From contig JAPDRQ010000009.1 of assembly GCA_030247915.1 (NCBI GenBank), positions 62,001-126,000 on the forward strand: 64,000 bases of DNA. The letters are read 5' to 3'. How positions within the stretch are numbered: position 1 is the stretch's first letter; every line of letters starts with the position of its first letter. Under the pieces are notes generated by a model. That model made no database searches, was not told where the DNA came from, and worked only from the letters and a program-made list of their open reading frames with translations. Source of the stretch: Neophaeococcomyces mojaviensis. Taxonomy: Eukaryota; Ascomycota; Eurotiomycetes; Chaetothyriales. Of this stretch, positions 44,458 through 54,416 are shown one piece after another. A program made the position numbers and the translations under genes.

Positions 44458-47113
44458 ATTCCCTGCCTGCCCTGCCCTGCCTGCCTACTGCTGGCGCGCC
44501 CTTTTGATCTCTTGACTGTCGCCCTCCATTAGCAAGTTGTAGAAGCCTGATATCGCACGCTTTCGCCTTGTACGGCCCTCCTCTTCTTGCTGCATTACTG
44601 GTGGTGCTGTGGAAGGTGGGGGGTCTGTGAAGGAAGGTCCTAGGGGCGAAGCAAGCATTGAGACGCTACGGATAGGGAGAGTAGGTGGTATAGAAGGGCG
44701 TACAGTGATTGTACTGCCCTGCGACAGTTCGCCTTAAATCACTATCCTATTATCTTTAAATTCGTCGCGATCTCTAACTTCTAATATCACCTAATCGTGG
44801 ATCTCCTGCCTTACCTACCTTTACTATCGCCATGCCTGAAGCTCTTTTTACCTACGCCCTATCTCGATCTTCTTTTAAAAGCGCTATATATTATCGGGAA
44901 AAGCGATAGGGCGAGCTATAAGCCTAAACTGCCTTTAGCCGTATTCTAATAAGGCGCTGAGTTCGACAGCGATCTTACTTTTAAACTTAAATCGTAAGTC
45001 GCTGAGTAGCTAATCGCGTACGTTTATTAATACCTAAAATTATACCTACGTAATAATCTTTTATAGACTCGGCTATAGGGGTATCTCGATATTTATATAC
45101 TCTATAGGCTTCTAACCTCTCGTAGTCGATATATAACCGTTAATCCACCAGCGAGAATAAATAAGCGATCGTTCGATAACCCTATCTTAAAAGTATACTA
45201 CCTATAGATCGTAAACGTAAGGCAGTTAATATTACTTACGAAATTAGTATATATAATTAGGAAGGGCACTATCTAGCCGAGTCTATTAGCTATTAACTAA
45301 TTTAATAGCGTACTAAGTCACCGTTCGACTAAGATTAACGAAGGCTTATTCGTTAATTACGATTACTTATTTAGTACACTCTCTAACGATATCTCTCTTA
45401 AAGTCTACGATTATATTCTTAGTATATTTAACGATTATATTAGCTACCTATTTAAGCGATATCTAATAATTTAATATCTTATAGAGAGTACAATTAAAGG
45501 ACTCGATTCACTATATTAAATCGTAACCGAGATTAGTATTAAATCTAGTATAATATCGAATAACCTTATCCTCCTTTAGCTACTAATTCTTAATAAGATA
45601 ACGCCTATTTTTAAGCCGTAAGTGATTTATTAATACCTACCTATTATCCTTAAGATCTCGCTTAGAGGTTAATTATATATATCTCTAATATAGCGTCTTA
45701 ATTCTAGGTATTACCTAATTAGTAGAGTCCTTATAACCTTACCGCTCATTCTTTAAATACTTACTAATACCGAAATACTTTATTATCGCGCTAATAGCGT
45801 ACTAGCTATAATACTAAAGCTCTAAGTAGGGAAAGTACTATATAGAGAAGGCGCTAGTTAAGCTAATACCTTAATTTATTAGGATAACAGCTAAATTAAG
45901 TACTCTATTATAGATTTTATCTCTTAGCTACTCCGTAAAGAATATATATAATTAAGAGTCTTTCTCTAAATATTAAGAAAAGGCGATTAATATTATATTA
46001 TTAGTATTAGTCGCTCCCACCGTAATTATTAATAGTAATTTATATTAATTAGTTCGAAAGGTAGCGTCGATATATAGTAACGAATTAGAGGTAAACCGCT
46101 AGATATATAATAAAATCTTATTATCCCAGAAGAAGATTTATACTAGTTTTTACTAGTTAATATCTTTAACGTCGAGCGTATATAGGCGATATTTCTATTT
46201 AGTATGGTTAAGAAGGCGAATTAATACTCGAATAGTTAGGTTTTCGGTTATATCTTTAAACGACCTACGGATAATATTATAGTACTCCTTTTATCTAAGA
46301 TCTAAAGAATTTCTAATTAATACTAGTATCACCCGAGCCTAATAATAAATTAACTTTTTTTCTTTAAATACTCGAGCGTTAATAATAAGATTACTATATT
46401 TAGAAAGTATCTTATAATACTTATTAAATAAAGAGAAGATATTAATTAGCTTAGAAGTAGAATAGCTTTCGAAATACTTAGATTACTTCTATTAACCTTA
46501 CTAAACTCTATTAGTACCTATACTACTAAATAGCTTATAATACGATATATAGTAAGTTATTAGACAACCGGCCTTTCTTATAAAAGTATTATATTAACGG
46601 CTTAGTAAAGCTCTACCCTCTTCGTTTTTTCGTACTACTTTTAAGGTCAGTCTATACTTATTATCTAACTTATTCCTATAAAAGGTACAGTAATATTTAC
46701 GGCTTAGCGCCTTTTTATTATTTCGATAACGACCTTTGATAAAAAAATACCTAGCGAAAAAGCCCTAATCCTAGAGCCTTTAGAAGTAGTGGTCTGGGCT
46801 CTTAAACACCTCTCCGTTAGCTGGCTTCGTACACCTAACTTCCCTGAACTCTAGACACCTTTTGAGCCACTGCTGGCGATATTTCTCAGGCTAAGCAGCG
46901 AAAATGGGCGATCTCTCGAGCCTGAGTCGAAAACTTACGTTAAGCGAGGCCATAGCGACGACGATAACAACCAATACAAGCGATAGAAGGCAAGGCAATA
47001 GCTGGAAGGGCAGGATCAAGAGCTGGAAGGGCAGGATCAAGAGCTGGAAAGGCAAAATCAACAGAAAGACCTACAATGTGCGGTGGACACCTGGAGGCGG
47101 TGAGCGCAGCTAC
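44458..47113. other. transposon interior, RIP-like AT-rich sequence
   Basis: From about 44700 to 46860 TpA, ApA and CpG remain frequent while CpA and TpG are scarce, the pattern left by repeat-induced point mutation (C to T in CpA context). All frames carry dense stops. The edges near each TIR (44460-44700 and 46870-47113) are less affected. Confidence 0.7.
47001..47063 (+). repeat. three tandem 21-bp units inside the transposon
   Basis: GCTGGAAGGGCAGGATCAAG plus A, repeated three times with a diverged third unit, close to the right TIR. In frame it would read SWKGRIK repeats, but no gene is supported. It may be a subterminal repeat of the element. Confidence 0.75.
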
Positions 47114-47340
47114 CAAAACTACTGACACCACGATATTTGCTATACACACACAAACCGCGTCAACTTTCGGCTTCAAACATTGATTATTACATTGATTATT
47201 GCAATTGAAACTCAGAGAGACTGTGCATTTCTTCGCCTCACCAAATTTTGGTGGCACGAAGAAACGCGGGGTCTTCTGCGATTTTCATCACGTGATGGCG
47301 GCAGGGGCAGGCGCACAGGGGCAGTCCAGAGTCAGTCCCG
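47114..47340 (-). repeat. right terminal inverted repeat
   Basis: Mirror of 44231-44457, ending CCAGAGTCAGTCCCG at 47340. Confidence 0.92.
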
Positions 47341-47347
47341 AGGCGGA
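47341..47347. repeat. target site duplication, right copy
   Basis: AGGCGGA immediately after the right TIR. On the minus strand it supplies codon TCC GCC T of the severed gene. Confidence 0.85.
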
Positions 47348-47356
47348 CGCCATCAT
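47341..47356 (-). pseudogene. orphaned start of the F-box/2EXR-like gene
   Basis: Minus strand reads ATG ATG GCG TCC GCC T and then enters the transposon. These bases continue in frame at 44223 (CT GTT ACG TTC) once the element and one target copy are removed. The promoter of the severed gene therefore lies to the right, in 47357-47733. Confidence 0.8.
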
Positions 47357-47733
47357 GCACTTTCAGCTTGAATCAGGGTTATGACAAACACAATTGCACC
47401 TTGTAGACAGGACTACTATTCGGGCAGACTAGCCAAGCAGTGTGTTGAAGACAAAGTGTCTGATGCGCGGGTTTATCATTTATCTGATACGAAGGACTTC
47501 GCGTCACAGCCGCAACGCAAAGCTGCGCCCCGCATTTTCTTGTACACTACACAGCCACAGATGCCTCATTCATCTCCGATGATTCGGTCTCCACTAAGTC
47601 TTGGTAGTTGCTGCCTGGAAGCCAGAAGCGGCATCCAAGAGGAACAAGAGGCCAAAGACGTTTCGAACGCTCTTGCAGTTTTGACAGCAGATGTTTTTCC
47701 ACTTCTGCATTGCCCTTCGAGATTCAGATAGCC
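47357..47733. other. former bidirectional promoter region
   Basis: Before the insertion this 377-bp spacer lay between the divergent starts of the F-box/2EXR-like gene (minus, 47356) and the F-box gene (plus, 47734). No gene inside. The forward frame from 47608 is open in phase with the F-box gene but has no ATG. Confidence 0.5.
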
Positions 47734-48993
47734 ATGATAGTCTCCACTCTTAGCACATTGCCTGTCGAAATCATCAATAAAATCCTTGTTCATGGACCAA
47801 CCACAAACGCGCTAGCTCTTTCTCGTGTTAACAAACACCTTCGCATTATCTGTTTGAGCCCACTACTCTACAGCAATATTATTGAGCATCAAAATGGCCA
47901 CCACAAGCACATCAGCGACGGTATTTGGTGGCGAGGATCTAACCTATGCTTAGAGAGGGACTGGCGAGTCTGCGCGAAATGGGCACTGGCTGATCAGAAT
48001 GCAGTCAATACATGCAAGGACTTGTTGGACAGCGATGGTACCGTATCAATGACTGCTAATGCCCTGACGTGGCTGCCAGAGCTCGCATGTAGGGGACACG
48101 ACACTGCGCTAGCGCTACTAGCACGGTCGCAAGACCTTTACTTGGAAAGTGATCATAACCTGAACACGCCCCTAATCATGCGGCTTGCATTCTGTGACGC
48201 CTGTCACTATACGCTACTCGAAGGTAGTTATCGAGAACCTTCTCACACCTTGTACGTAACATCGTCGAGTGTCCATCTGATTCACGCGTACCATAAGGTA
48301 TTCCCAACAATTAATGAAAATCTGTTGCTATTGAGGGAATATGTGCATTTCGCCTCTATGCCGGATCAGGCACCCAACAACGGTTTTGTCGATGAGGATG
48401 ACATGCATTGGATGAAGGTTATTATGTGTGGGGTCCTGATCACCGGCATGTTTCGCAGGATAGTAAGTCTAAGCATTGACCAAGGAAGGGTACAGACACA
48501 CCAGGAGCCGAATCTGATTCCACCATCAGCCCGCAACATTCCGTTCGAAGTAATTTACAGCAGCATAGAACCACCCTTCAGCAGCAGCCGGAGCAATGAT
48601 TCGGCTTCGTGGTTTCTCACCAAACATCTTCCGGTCATGACATCTCCTGACTTCCTCGCTGATGGCGAATGGATCGGTTATTACTGCCATGTTCGAGTCG
48701 GCAGGCAACCAACCTGGGATCCCATGATGCATGGAATAAACTTTGAAATTACTGCCGATTACGCGGACCACTGCGCTGTGAGATCAAGAGGAGATGACGC
48801 CTATGGTCCTTCTTCGTTGTTCGGGACAGTGCACAAGCAGAACGGCTCACTGCAGATAACGAAGCAGTATGAAAACGGGACAACATGGCAGTGGTCTGCT
48901 GTAATGACTCCATTCGGGATTGTGGGTTCTTGGGGCAGCAGCATATGGGGTGGCTGGTTTTGGTTGTGGAAGAGGAGCTGGTCGCCGGCTTAA
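47734..48993 (+). CDS. F-box-like protein, 419 aa
   Basis: Intronless gene from the ATG at 47734. It opens with an F-box-like helix set at residues 6-45: LSTLPVEIINKILVHGPTTN and ALALSRVNKHLRIICLSPLL. F-box proteins recruit substrates to SCF ubiquitin ligases through Skp1. The C-terminal 370 residues, including SWFLTKHLPVMTSPDFLADG and WIGYYCHVRVGRQPTWDPMM, show no repeats I recognise; the region EWIGYYC...FEITADY resembles fungal F-box-associated beta-rich domains that assess binding partners, but this is weak. Its start lies head to head with the orphaned start at 47356, so the two F-box-type genes were divergent neighbours. Confidence 0.8.
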   Translation: MIVSTLSTLPVEIINKILVHGPTTNALALSRVNKHLRIICLSPLLYSNIIEHQNGHHKHISDGIWWRGSNLCLERDWRVCAKWALADQNAVNTCKDLLDSDGTVSMTANALTWLPELACRGHDTALALLARSQDLYLESDHNLNTPLIMRLAFCDACHYTLLEGSYREPSHTLYVTSSSVHLIHAYHKVFPTINENLLLLREYVHFASMPDQAPNNGFVDEDDMHWMKVIMCGVLITGMFRRIVSLSIDQGRVQTHQEPNLIPPSARNIPFEVIYSSIEPPFSSSRSNDSASWFLTKHLPVMTSPDFLADGEWIGYYCHVRVGRQPTWDPMMHGINFEITADYADHCAVRSRGDDAYGPSSLFGTVHKQNGSLQITKQYENGTTWQWSAVMTPFGIVGSWGSSIWGGWFWLWKRSWSPA

Positions 48994-49690
48994 TGATTTG
49001 TAACATCGAATCTGCGTGCGAATGTTGAATCCTCACACAACTTGAAGCTTCGATGAGCAGCGGTAGATGCGAAATGCCGCATGCTCAAACTGCTATAGAG
49101 GTTGCCGGAGTTTTCTTTCAGTTGTCCCGGCACGGTGGAAACCGTGTGAACGGTATCTCAATGAGACTATGATGCGAGTTGTTCGGTCCAAAGCACAAGT
49201 GAGGAGAATGTCCTACCACGTTATGGCGGTGCAATGTTCGGTTGTGGCGCACCTGGGTCAATACTCCAACTAACTCTGAAAATCAAGTGCGAGATTCAGT
49301 AGGAGGACGTAATAGGCCAGTCAACTACCGCACCCCGAGCCCACTGATGCACGACGGCCCAAGGACGAACACAAAATGCATGGGCAAGTGAGTAGAGTAC
49401 AACCGCATCCTGATTTTCACGTTCGAAATCTGTGGCTGGTGCAAAAAAATCCACAGTTATGCTTCGTGACGTAAGGACCACTTAAGGACAACGGCACATC
49501 TCAGTACGGTGAGAGATTGGGCCGAGATACTGTTTAGAAATATCACGATTTGTACCTTTTGGAAAGAGAGACGCTCGCATTTTTAGCTATTGATTACACC
49601 AAACAGCATCCTTTCAAGAATCAAATCTTCTCGCAGCTATTTCTGACCGTACCTTGTATTGTCTGACAAAGAGCAAATTCTTCCGCGAAC
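48994..49690. other. intergenic
   Basis: No supported gene between the F-box gene and the SDR gene. Confidence 0.5.
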
Positions 49691-50529
49691 ATGGCCGCCC
49701 CTCGTCCGGGCCTGGTACGAGCTGGCTCGAGCATTGCATTGCAGAACAAAACAATAGTCCTAGTAACAGGCGGCAATAAAGGTGAGTTCATACCGAAGGC
49801 TACAATCTCATTCTCTTTAATGCACTACTGACACCAATAGGCATTGGCTATGAAATTGTCAAGTCCCTCGCCACCTCCCGTAGCGACTACCAAATCCTCC
49901 TTGGTTGCCGCAACACCCAAGACGGCGAAATGGCCGTGGTGTCTATGGGCGCTCCTCTCAATGTGAACCCAATCCAACTCGACATCACTGACGATGACTC
50001 CATTGAACGCTGCTACAAAGCCATTGATCAGCATTTTGGCCGCCTTGACGTCTTGATTAATAATGCCGGCACTGCTGGTGTTGACCTTACGCGCAGTGGC
50101 TCGAATCCCTCGCCTCGGGACGCCTGGTCGCATATCTTCAACGTTAACGTTATCAGCACTGGTGTCCTTACGGACAAGCTAGTGCCGCTGATGGAGCAAA
50201 GCAAGATGCCGAAAATCATCTTCATCAGCAGCAGCCTCGGTAGCATTGGGAAGGCACTGAATGATGGCAAGCTCGCCGCGCCGCAAGTGTCACACTACAG
50301 CTCGAGCAAGTCAGCTGTCAATATGTTGGCAGTGCAGTATGCCTTGAAGTATCCGCATTTCAAGGTCAATTCCTGCTGTCCAGGATTAAGAGGCACGGGT
50401 TTAAATGACATGGAGCCGACAGGTGAGCACGATCCAGCGCTGGGTGCGGTCAATGCCGTGAGACTAGCGACCGAGGTGGATGGGCCCACTGCGACTTACA
50501 CCAACACAGAAGGAACACTGCCGTGGTAA
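49691..50529 (+). CDS. short-chain dehydrogenase/reductase (SDR), classical type
   Basis: Exons 49691-49781 and 49841-50529, with a 59-nt intron (GTGAGT...CAATAG) inside the coenzyme motif; 259 aa. Motifs: TGGNKGIG (26-33) for NAD(P) binding, LINNAG after the DITDDDS acidic stretch, ISSSLGSIG with the catalytic Ser, and YSSSK (Y183, K187). The length is typical for classical SDRs of the carbonyl-reductase/sniffer-like group. The substrate is not predictable. The stop is only 11 bp from the stop of the convergent MOT1-like gene, so the 3' UTRs must overlap. Confidence 0.92.
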
Positions 50530-50540
50530 GAGGATCATGC

Positions 50541-51869
50541 TCAGGACAATAAGGGTTGTTGCTCTTGGATCGATGAAGTACTGCTCCGATTGTTGAGCTG
50601 GTGAGCGAGGATGTAGCTATAGTGGCAGCACATCCCAGCCAAGAAGCCAACCGCATCATTTTTGAATGCCAGAAGTAATCCAGCTGTGACGATCATGACC
50701 GACCATCTTTCCTTGCTCTCTTCCTCACTAATGCAAGTCATCCTGCCCATACTTTCTTTCAGGTCTCGTGCTCTTGTAGTACTGTTCAAGCTCTCGCCAA
50801 CACTGACCAATTCGAGTCCAGCTGCGATGACCATTACCGTGAGCAAAGCCGTTGGAAATCTGTTGAGTAGCCCAGTCAAGCTATTGCCAAAAACTAGTCC
50901 TAGCAATAGTTTGAGCACGCCTAGAAAGATAATGCTTGCCCCAGATCGTGCCCCAAATTTGTATTGTGCTGCTAGGCCTCCGCTTCCATGGCAAACTGGC
51001 ATGCCACCAAACCAGCATCCAATCAGATTCATCGCGGCTACGCTCAAGCCTATCGCTGTGACAGTCGGCGTCTCAACTTCAGGTAGCAGATCCGCTGCCA
51101 GGTGCGTGACAGCAATGATCGAGTTGAGTGTTGTGAGCGGTAACTGCCCGAGACCGGCATCAATAATGCCAGTTCGCCATTCTGTTCGATCTGGAATGGA
51201 GGAGTGTGGCTTCCATACTCTAAAGGCAGGGAGACGATCTCCGCTTTGGACAGTCAAGATGATTCCAAAGATAATGCCGGTGATGGTTACAATCAGCGCA
51301 AATGGTACACGAGACAGTCGTCCGCCCAAGTTGACAGTCAGTAGCGCGAGAAATGTAACAACAATCCATAGTCTGTTGTCCCCCCAGCTCGGTCCGATCC
51401 AGCCTAACTCGCTTACAGATTTTGTGCCGGATGCTAAGACCAGCGAAAGCCCAGCACCAACTTGGATGCCTTTCACAACTGGCACAGGCACCCATCTGGT
51501 CACAAATTCAAGTAGGCGTGTAATACTGAGTATTCCAATGACCCCGCCTACGAAGATGCCTGCTGCCGCAACTTCCCCAGCGCTCATGCCTTTGAGAATC
51601 GCAACAGCAGCAATGGCCTTCATTGGTTGGACCGGAAGCGGAATCCCAAAGAATACGCCGGTGGCAATGTTGAAAAATCCAGTAAGGATAAGAGTTGTCG
51701 AGAGCGAGATGGCATGGCTGGTTGCAAGGGCTATGAGGAGCGGTAAGAAGGTTCCGAGGTCGCCAAGAGCTCCGGAGACTTCGGAAAACGGTTGGCGGCG
51801 GAAAGTGGAAAAGTTGCGGGCGCTGTGGTGGCGGAGACGGGACACGGAGGAGAGGATCATTGGTATCAT
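50541..51869 (-). CDS. MOT1: molybdate transporter, MOT1-like (sulfate-transporter superfamily)
   Basis: A 442-residue multi-pass membrane protein from the ATG at 51869; upstream codons in frame lack ATG. Signature stretches are EVSGALGDLGTFLPLLIALA, FGIPLPVQPMKAIAAVAI, the TLNSIIAVTHLAADLLP segment and GCWFGGMPVCHGSGGLAAQY, all characteristic of eukaryotic MOT1 molybdate transporters, which lack the STAS domain of sulfate permeases. About ten hydrophobic segments. It would import molybdate for molybdenum-cofactor enzymes such as nitrate reductase. The N-terminus (HHSARNFSTFRRQPF) is basic and could suggest organellar targeting, which is unproven. Confidence 0.93.
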   Translation of the reverse strand: MIPMILSSVSRLRHHSARNFSTFRRQPFSEVSGALGDLGTFLPLLIALATSHAISLSTTLILTGFFNIATGVFFGIPLPVQPMKAIAAVAILKGMSAGEVAAAGIFVGGVIGILSITRLLEFVTRWVPVPVVKGIQVGAGLSLVLASGTKSVSELGWIGPSWGDNRLWIVVTFLALLTVNLGGRLSRVPFALIVTITGIIFGIILTVQSGDRLPAFRVWKPHSSIPDRTEWRTGIIDAGLGQLPLTTLNSIIAVTHLAADLLPEVETPTVTAIGLSVAAMNLIGCWFGGMPVCHGSGGLAAQYKFGARSGASIIFLGVLKLLLGLVFGNSLTGLLNRFPTALLTVMVIAAGLELVSVGESLNSTTRARDLKESMGRMTCISEEESKERWSVMIVTAGLLLAFKNDAVGFLAGMCCHYSYILAHQLNNRSSTSSIQEQQPLLS

Positions 51870-52924
51870 CTTGCTCTCTTCGTTCAACGAACGAGCTCTC
51901 TTTTTCAAAAAGAGTGAAGGCTGAATTAATGATTCGCAGTTTGCATGGATCGGGATGGGCACTCAGGATGATGGGAAGTGGAAAAGGTCTGCATATAAGT
52001 CAAATGCTGAATCCATCCGCCCGACCACTTAGCAAGGGACAAATTTATTACAAAGGGAATAGTAGTGTAGGGTAAATATTGATGACACAAGACGCATACG
52101 CGGCCATGGCCGATGACCAGAGGATCGTGACAATTGTACGCTTATCTAATCGTCGTACAGTGCTCACGTGATTTGTTGGCGACGGCGACTTGTCCGCGCA
52201 AGTGCTTTTGATCACTATCATCCGACCCTTCACACATAATTTATCGACTGCTTCCGAGTTTCGTAGGCATGAGCAAGATATTCGTCGTCCGTCTCTTAGA
52301 CAAGTCGAAACTGTTTCGTCGGTTTTTTGTGATTTTGCATCATGTGGTCGCCGTTCTTCATAGGTGTTTTGGTTGAGCGCAAGCATTTGTACGTATCTTC
52401 CATCGTATCTTTCCAGCCACCTCTCGTATATCCATAAATCTCAAAGCATCGGAATCAGCAAAGAAGAATGGGTGTGATAATGTTTTTGCGGATCTTATGA
52501 GGCTAGACTACTCAGCACCACTCACGTGTTCGGGAGCTGGTGATCCCGAGCTTCTCGGGCCATGTCTATATCCTTTTTAGCTGTAACGTTATTGCGCAAC
52601 AAATGTTCGTGTTCTGAATACATCTTTGATTTGATGTGACTTTACAAGACACGCGAGTAGCTCAATGGCTACGGCTAGGATGTTTAAAGATGTCAGAACG
52701 AATACTGAATCAATATGATTTTACAGCGTAGCGTTTATTTGGCAAGATGCTTATATGGAGGACCAGTTCATTCCGATGACAGTAGAACACTAGCCTGTTG
52801 TTGAAGGTGAGGTTCCTCAAAATCGGCAAACATGTTGCTAGCAGAAACGTAGAAGGGGAGTAGACCGAAAAGTTCTCATAGAACATATTGAACAACAATT
52901 TTAGTACAAACAGATCCACCTCGC
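51870..52924. other. intergenic
   Basis: No supported gene over about 1 kb. A tRNA-like phrase near 52656 was examined and rejected. Confidence 0.5.
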
Positions 52925-53884
52925 TCATGCCTTTTCGCTTGCATACTCCTGTCTCTGCTTATCTTGCAGACTGTGAACGCTGTCACCAGATCCTTTTTCG
53001 TTCAATCTTGTATAGTCGCCAGCCCTCTTACTCCCATTAGGTACATAGAACACCCTATCTGGCCTCGTAGCCGTCAACACAATCAAGATCAGAATCTCGA
53101 ACGCAAAATTGAAGACATAGAAGCACGCCTTCGACTGGTACCAAGCAGGGTTCGAGATAGGCCTTGCAGGCATCCAGGCGGACCCCGTCTTGAAACCTGC
53201 AATTGTAATCGAAAGGCAGGACACCGCAAGAACAATTAACTTCTTTTTGGTCATGCTTCCTTGACCGAATTGCTCTTCACTACCTGAGTTTGGCAGGAAC
53301 TGGGAGAGGATAAGAAGCAAAAGAGGTAATGTAACGAAGAGAAGCAGATATGTGCTTGCGGCAAGCTGAACGTCCCTGACTGCTTTCAGCGTGGACATGT
53401 TCAATGTGTACATGCCAAGAACAGAAGCTGTGATCACCATGATAAGGGCAGCGCCAATACCACCATAAAAAACCTTGAACACAGTTGACAAGACTGGATT
53501 CCAGCCAATCTTCGGTTGCGTAGCTCGCAAAATTCGTTGGGCGAAGAGTAGGTTGACGACGTATATGATGAGAATGCCTGCGCTGACAAAGATGTTTGCA
53601 GCGATCGCGAGTCGAACATTATGCTGTCTTGTTGCCCATGCAATGCGAAGCACAAGCGTCGCTAACCGTGCCATGCAGAAGCCAAAGATAAACACTGTGG
53701 GGAAGAATTTGTAGTGTCTTTTGCGGTTAAGCTGAAAGATCGTCATATTGGTGATAGCGAAGCCAAGATAGATGCTGATTAAAACAGCAGCAATAGGGAC
53801 ATCAGGGAGGACGGACGGAACGCCTCCAGCAGATGCGGCTCGAGGGGCATAGGGAGGCCCTTCTGGTCGTTGAGATTGAGACAT
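52925..53884 (-). CDS. DUF3112-type seven-TM membrane protein
   Basis: A 319-residue intronless protein from the ATG at 53884. Recognised by the fungal DUF3112 pattern: DVPIAAVLISIYLGFAITNM, TIFQLNRKRHYKF, FIFGFCMARLATLVLRIAWA and FVSAGILIIYVVNLLFAQRI. Seven hydrophobic segments can be counted, with a short extracellular Pro-rich N-terminus and a polar cytosolic C-tail rich in Glu, Lys and Ser. The family is fungal, integral to membranes and of unknown function. It lies divergent from the Zn2Cys6 regulator. Confidence 0.87.
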   Translation of the reverse strand: MSQSQRPEGPPYAPRAASAGGVPSVLPDVPIAAVLISIYLGFAITNMTIFQLNRKRHYKFFPTVFIFGFCMARLATLVLRIAWATRQHNVRLAIAANIFVSAGILIIYVVNLLFAQRILRATQPKIGWNPVLSTVFKVFYGGIGAALIMVITASVLGMYTLNMSTLKAVRDVQLAASTYLLLFVTLPLLLLILSQFLPNSGSEEQFGQGSMTKKKLIVLAVSCLSITIAGFKTGSAWMPARPISNPAWYQSKACFYVFNFAFEILILIVLTATRPDRVFYVPNGSKRAGDYTRLNEKGSGDSVHSLQDKQRQEYASEKA

Positions 53885-54416
53885 CTTGGACTAGAAGGAT
53901 ATCTAATGTCGAAATCGCGAAAACCGTAACAACTCTTTGTGTCTCAAGTATTGCGGGTACTTAGAGATAATTGTCGAACTGAAACGCGTGGATTCTGGTA
54001 CTGATCAAAGCAGATGCGAAATGATGGGTGAGGGGCAACATCATAATGAGCATCGAACGTATTGGATTACAATATATCTTTCCGTGACGGCGAAAGAGCT
54101 TGTGCGGCTTTTCGAAGATTCCGCGAAACTATGACTTCAGTCCACTTGTAAGTGGTGCAAGAGCGACAAGAATGGTCAGTGCGTTGGATCTTGGAAAGCA
54201 CAACCTCTAAACTGCAATATGATTGGTCGGCACTGCGGAGCAGTAACGGATGCGCGGAGTCAGAGTGGTCCGCGGCCGGAATTTTGCTCCAAAGCCGATT
54301 GCAGCAACCTCCAAACTGCATTTGCGAACGTCTCCTTCTCTCAGCTGCAAAACGGCGTAAATGTTGTGTTCCGCGCGCTGCTCTCTCGACGACACTACCA
54401 TATCTATGATCACGTG
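53885..54416. other. intergenic, divergent promoter region
   Basis: Between the DUF3112 gene and the Zn2Cys6 gene. The frame into the regulator is open from 54219 without a better start than 54417. Contains CACGTGATG just before the ATG. Confidence 0.5.

Larger units (their letters stand above)
44231..47340. mobile_element. 3.1-kb TIR DNA transposon, non-autonomous, RIP-like interior
   Basis: Bounded by 227-bp inverted repeats (44231-44457, 47114-47340) starting CGGGA(T/C)TGACTCTGG and flanked by a 7-bp duplication. No transposase frame is recognisable inside: 44700-46860 is AT-rich, full of stops and poor in CpA and TpG. Long TIRs recall Mutator-like elements, while a 7-8 bp duplication is nearer hAT; the superfamily is left open. 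It interrupts an F-box/2EXR-like gene. With no gene of its own it must have been mobilised by a transposase from elsewhere. Confidence 0.88.

Noticed and set aside
46904..47125. 73-codon forward frame containing SWKGRIK repeats
   Set aside because: It lies inside the transposon edge, is made largely of a 21-bp tandem repeat and has no family match.
52650..52710. tRNA-like phrase (GAGTAGCTCAATGGC)
   Set aside because: No acceptor stem pairing and no GGTTCGA-type T-loop follows; no other tRNA-like structure was seen in the window.
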